NCBI GenBank assembly: GCA_016703785.1
Contig: JADJBM010000022.1
Location: 1-16,464 of the forward strand
Reading direction: 5' to 3'
DNA length: 16,464 nucleotides
DNA from: Betaproteobacteria bacterium
GTDB lineage: Bacteria > Pseudomonadota > Gammaproteobacteria > Burkholderiales > Rhodocyclaceae
In this document: one piece after another, positions 14,520-16,464 of the stretch
Numbering within the stretch: position 1 is the stretch's first letter
Layout: each line of letters begins with the position of its first letter
Program-made: the position numbers and the translations under genes
The notes under the pieces: generated by a model
The model's input: the letters and a program-made list of their open reading frames with translations, nothing else
Databases searched by the model: none
What the model was told of the DNA's origin: nothing

Positions 14520-16464
14520 ATGATTTTCCACATCCCGCTGCGCGACCTCAAGCTGTTCTCGGCCGCCGATTTGGACGGCCTGCCCGAGGCCGAGCTGGTG
14601 GCGCGCCTGCGCGCCGAGCACCCGCGCCTGCTCGCCGATGCGCAGATCGAGATCGCCGGCGGCATGGTCACCATCCGCTTCCCCGAGCCGCCCGCGCAGG
14701 GCAAGGCGGAGGCCGCGCGCCTGCTGGAGAAGGGCATCCAGCGCTGCCGGCAGGGCGAGTACCGCAAGGCCGCCGGCATCCTGGAGCGCGTGCTCGAGCT
14801 GGACCCGTCCAGTACGCCGGCCTACCGCAACCTCGGCATGGCGCTGATGGAGCTGGGCGAGGACGAGGCGGCGCGCCAGCACTTGGTGGAAGCGGCGTTG
14901 CTCGACCCGAAGGACGCTTGGCCCTACGTCGTGCTGGGCAACGCCCTGGTGCGCGAGCCCGGCAAGCGTGACGCCGCCGAGGGCCTGCTCGCCAAGGCCC
15001 ACGAGATCGACCCGAAGGATCCTGGGCGATGAACTCGCTGGGCGGCATCGCCATGGAGCGCGGCGACCTCGCGCCGCGGCGGTGGCGTGGTTCAGCAAGG
15101 CCTTAGAGGCCAAGCCCGACTTCGCCAATGCCCACTTCGGCTGGGCGCTGGCCCTCTCCACGCAGGGCCGCGACGAGGAGGCGCTGGAGCGCCTCGGCAT
15201 CCTGTTCGGCAAGGCGGAAGTGCAGGACGCGCGCTCCCGCCCGGTGTTCGGCAACGCCCGCAGCCTCTGGCGCGAGATCACGGTGAAACGGGCCACCGCC
15301 CGCAGCGGGGAGAGCCTCGCCGCCGTGCGCGCGTACCTCGACGGCATCGCCGAGCGTTCAGGCTTCCCCGTGCGCGAGGAATGGGCGGACTTCCCGGAGA
15401 ACTACGCCGCGCAGACACAGATGGCCCGGAAGAAGGGGCGCGAGCACCACCTGGTGCGCCTGCGCCGCGGCTACCCCGAGCCGGCCTGGCACCACATCCT
15501 CGCCCACGAGGCCACCCACATCGACCTGGAGGCGGAGGCGCGCGCGCTTGGCCGCAACCGCTGGTTCACCGTCAACGACGAGACGCGCAGCAAGGCGCTG
15601 CGGCAGATGGAGCCGGAGATCCGCCGCATCGCCCGCCAAGGGCATTCCGCCGAGCGTCTCGCCGCGCTGGCGGCGCAATTGCTCGAAGGCGCCGCCGGCC
15701 TTCTCTTCAACGCCCCCATCGACATGGCCATCGAATCGCGCCTGGCGCGCGAGGCTGCCGGCGCTGCGCGAGGCGCAGTTGCTGTCGCTCGACACCTTGG
15801 CGCGCGAGGCGGCGGCCCTGAGCACCCACCGCGAGATCCGCCAGATCACGCCGGAGCGCATCCTCGCCGTGAATGACACTCTGAACGCCGCCGCCGCGCT
15901 GTTCCTGCGCGACCTCTCGGGCGGCGCGCTCGACTACGTCGAGGCCTACCGCCCGCTCGGCTGCCTCGCCAAGGCGGAGCGTTTATACGCCGCCTGGCGC
16001 GACGCCGAGGCGGAGGGCATCGCGCCCGGCCAGGAATACGACCTCGTCGACGAGTTTGCCTCGCAGCTCGGCGTGCGCGCCTGGTACGCCTGGCAGGCCG
16101 ATAGCGGGCCGGGCGGGGCAGCGGCAGGCGAGCCGCCGGCACAGTCCCGCAAGATCGAGTCGCCGGCTGCGCTGATGTGCCTCGTGGCGGCGTTGGAGCG
16201 CCTCGACGGGCGCGGCGAGCAGGAAGTCGCGCAGATCGCCTCCGAGGCGGCGCTGAACGGCACCACCGGCCTCGACCTGGATTCGCCGGAGAAAATCCAC
16301 AGCCTCTCCGCCTTCGGCAACGAGCGCTTCAGCGGGCTGGAGCTGCTGTGCCTGATGCACGCCGCGATGCAGCGCGTCAGCCCGGCGCGGACGTGGGGGC
16401 GGATTTCTCGGGGTGTGGACGGCGGCGCAGATGATGTTTGCGCGCGAAGAAGTAGGGCAGTCGA
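14520..16464 (+). CDS. Large TPR protein with HEATH (HExxH) zincin-like motif (frameshifted, runs off the right edge)
   Basis: At least 640 residues after repair. An N-terminal segment (MIFHIPLRDLKLFSAADLDG) precedes four or five TPRs: AEAARLLEKGIQRCRQGEYR, then AYRNLGMALMELGEDEAARQ, WPYVVLGNALVRE, MNSLGGIAMERGDL and AHFGWALALSTQGRDEEALE. Downstream, HHILAHEATHIDLEAEARAL contains HExxH (codons at 15505-15519) followed by Glu, as in zinc metallopeptidases; the third ligand is not certain. The C-terminal part is helical (LAVNDTLNAAAALFLRDLSG, then ALMCLVAALERLDGRGEQEV). Frames change near 15020, 15072, 15755 and 16385, mostly in GC-rich runs, with protein quality retained on both sides. No clear ribosome site before the ATG at 14520. 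Possibly a scaffold-bound peptidase; function unknown. Confidence 0.75.

Noticed and set aside
14439..15347. Long minus-strand frame of about 302 residues
   Set aside because: Arg/Ala-rich antisense of the TPR gene in high-GC DNA; no motif, and the TPR protein is clearly on the plus strand.
1..16464. CRISPR arrays, rRNA and tRNA genes, insertion-sequence transposases
   Set aside because: I looked for regular repeats, tRNA-like T-loop sequences and transposase motifs on both strands and saw none.

Overview
The window looks like the chromosome, or an integrated element, of a high-GC Gram-negative bacterium. Codon use and gene families fit a betaproteobacterium, possibly Rhodocyclales-like; that placement is an inference. 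Many genes break into two or three reading frames that still read as one continuous family-like protein when joined. Most breaks lie in G/C-rich or homopolymer stretches, so I read them mainly as indels in a draft sequence. They are very dense in the left 5.5 kb, present right of 12.4 kb, and rare between 6.4 and 11.4 kb.

Positions 1-5932 (minus strand) hold a heavy-metal efflux operon in the classic order czcI, czcC, czcB, czcA: a small His-rich periplasmic protein, an outer-membrane channel, a lipoprotein-type membrane fusion protein and an RND pump. The pump gene runs off the left edge. Together these would form an envelope-spanning cation exporter.

Positions 6386-11578 hold a mobile-element control and accessory module. 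A small XRE-type repressor (minus) faces an excisionase-like HTH gene (plus) across a repeat-rich intergenic region. The excisionase overlaps a tyrosine integrase with one frameshift, which overlaps an OB-fold/HD protein of YhaM type. Four tightly coupled small genes follow: a single-span membrane peptide, a Cys-rich zinc-ribbon-like protein, an unknown, and an MbcA/ParS-type (DUF2384-like) antitoxin domain with no RES toxin. Next come a small unknown plus a DraG-type ADP-ribosylglycohydrolase, and then a broken DUF4258-like gene. A palindrome, GGCTCA-N5-TGAGCC, occurs three times, ahead of the membrane-peptide gene, the small unknown and the broken gene. I found no att site or tRNA, so the element ends are not defined.

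Positions 11834-13871 (minus strand) hold a compact gene set with lower GC: a GIY-YIG-like protein, a secreted M23 peptidase with a probable C-terminal membrane anchor, and a small conserved protein that may be a nucleic-acid-binding domain. An unrecognised gene (about 13869-14442) lies just upstream and could be co-transcribed. Divergent from it, a large TPR protein with an HEATH (HExxH) zincin-like motif starts at 14520 and runs off the right edge.

The best candidates for something undescribed are the integrase-linked operon with its repeated palindrome and the GIY-YIG/M23/unknown cassette.
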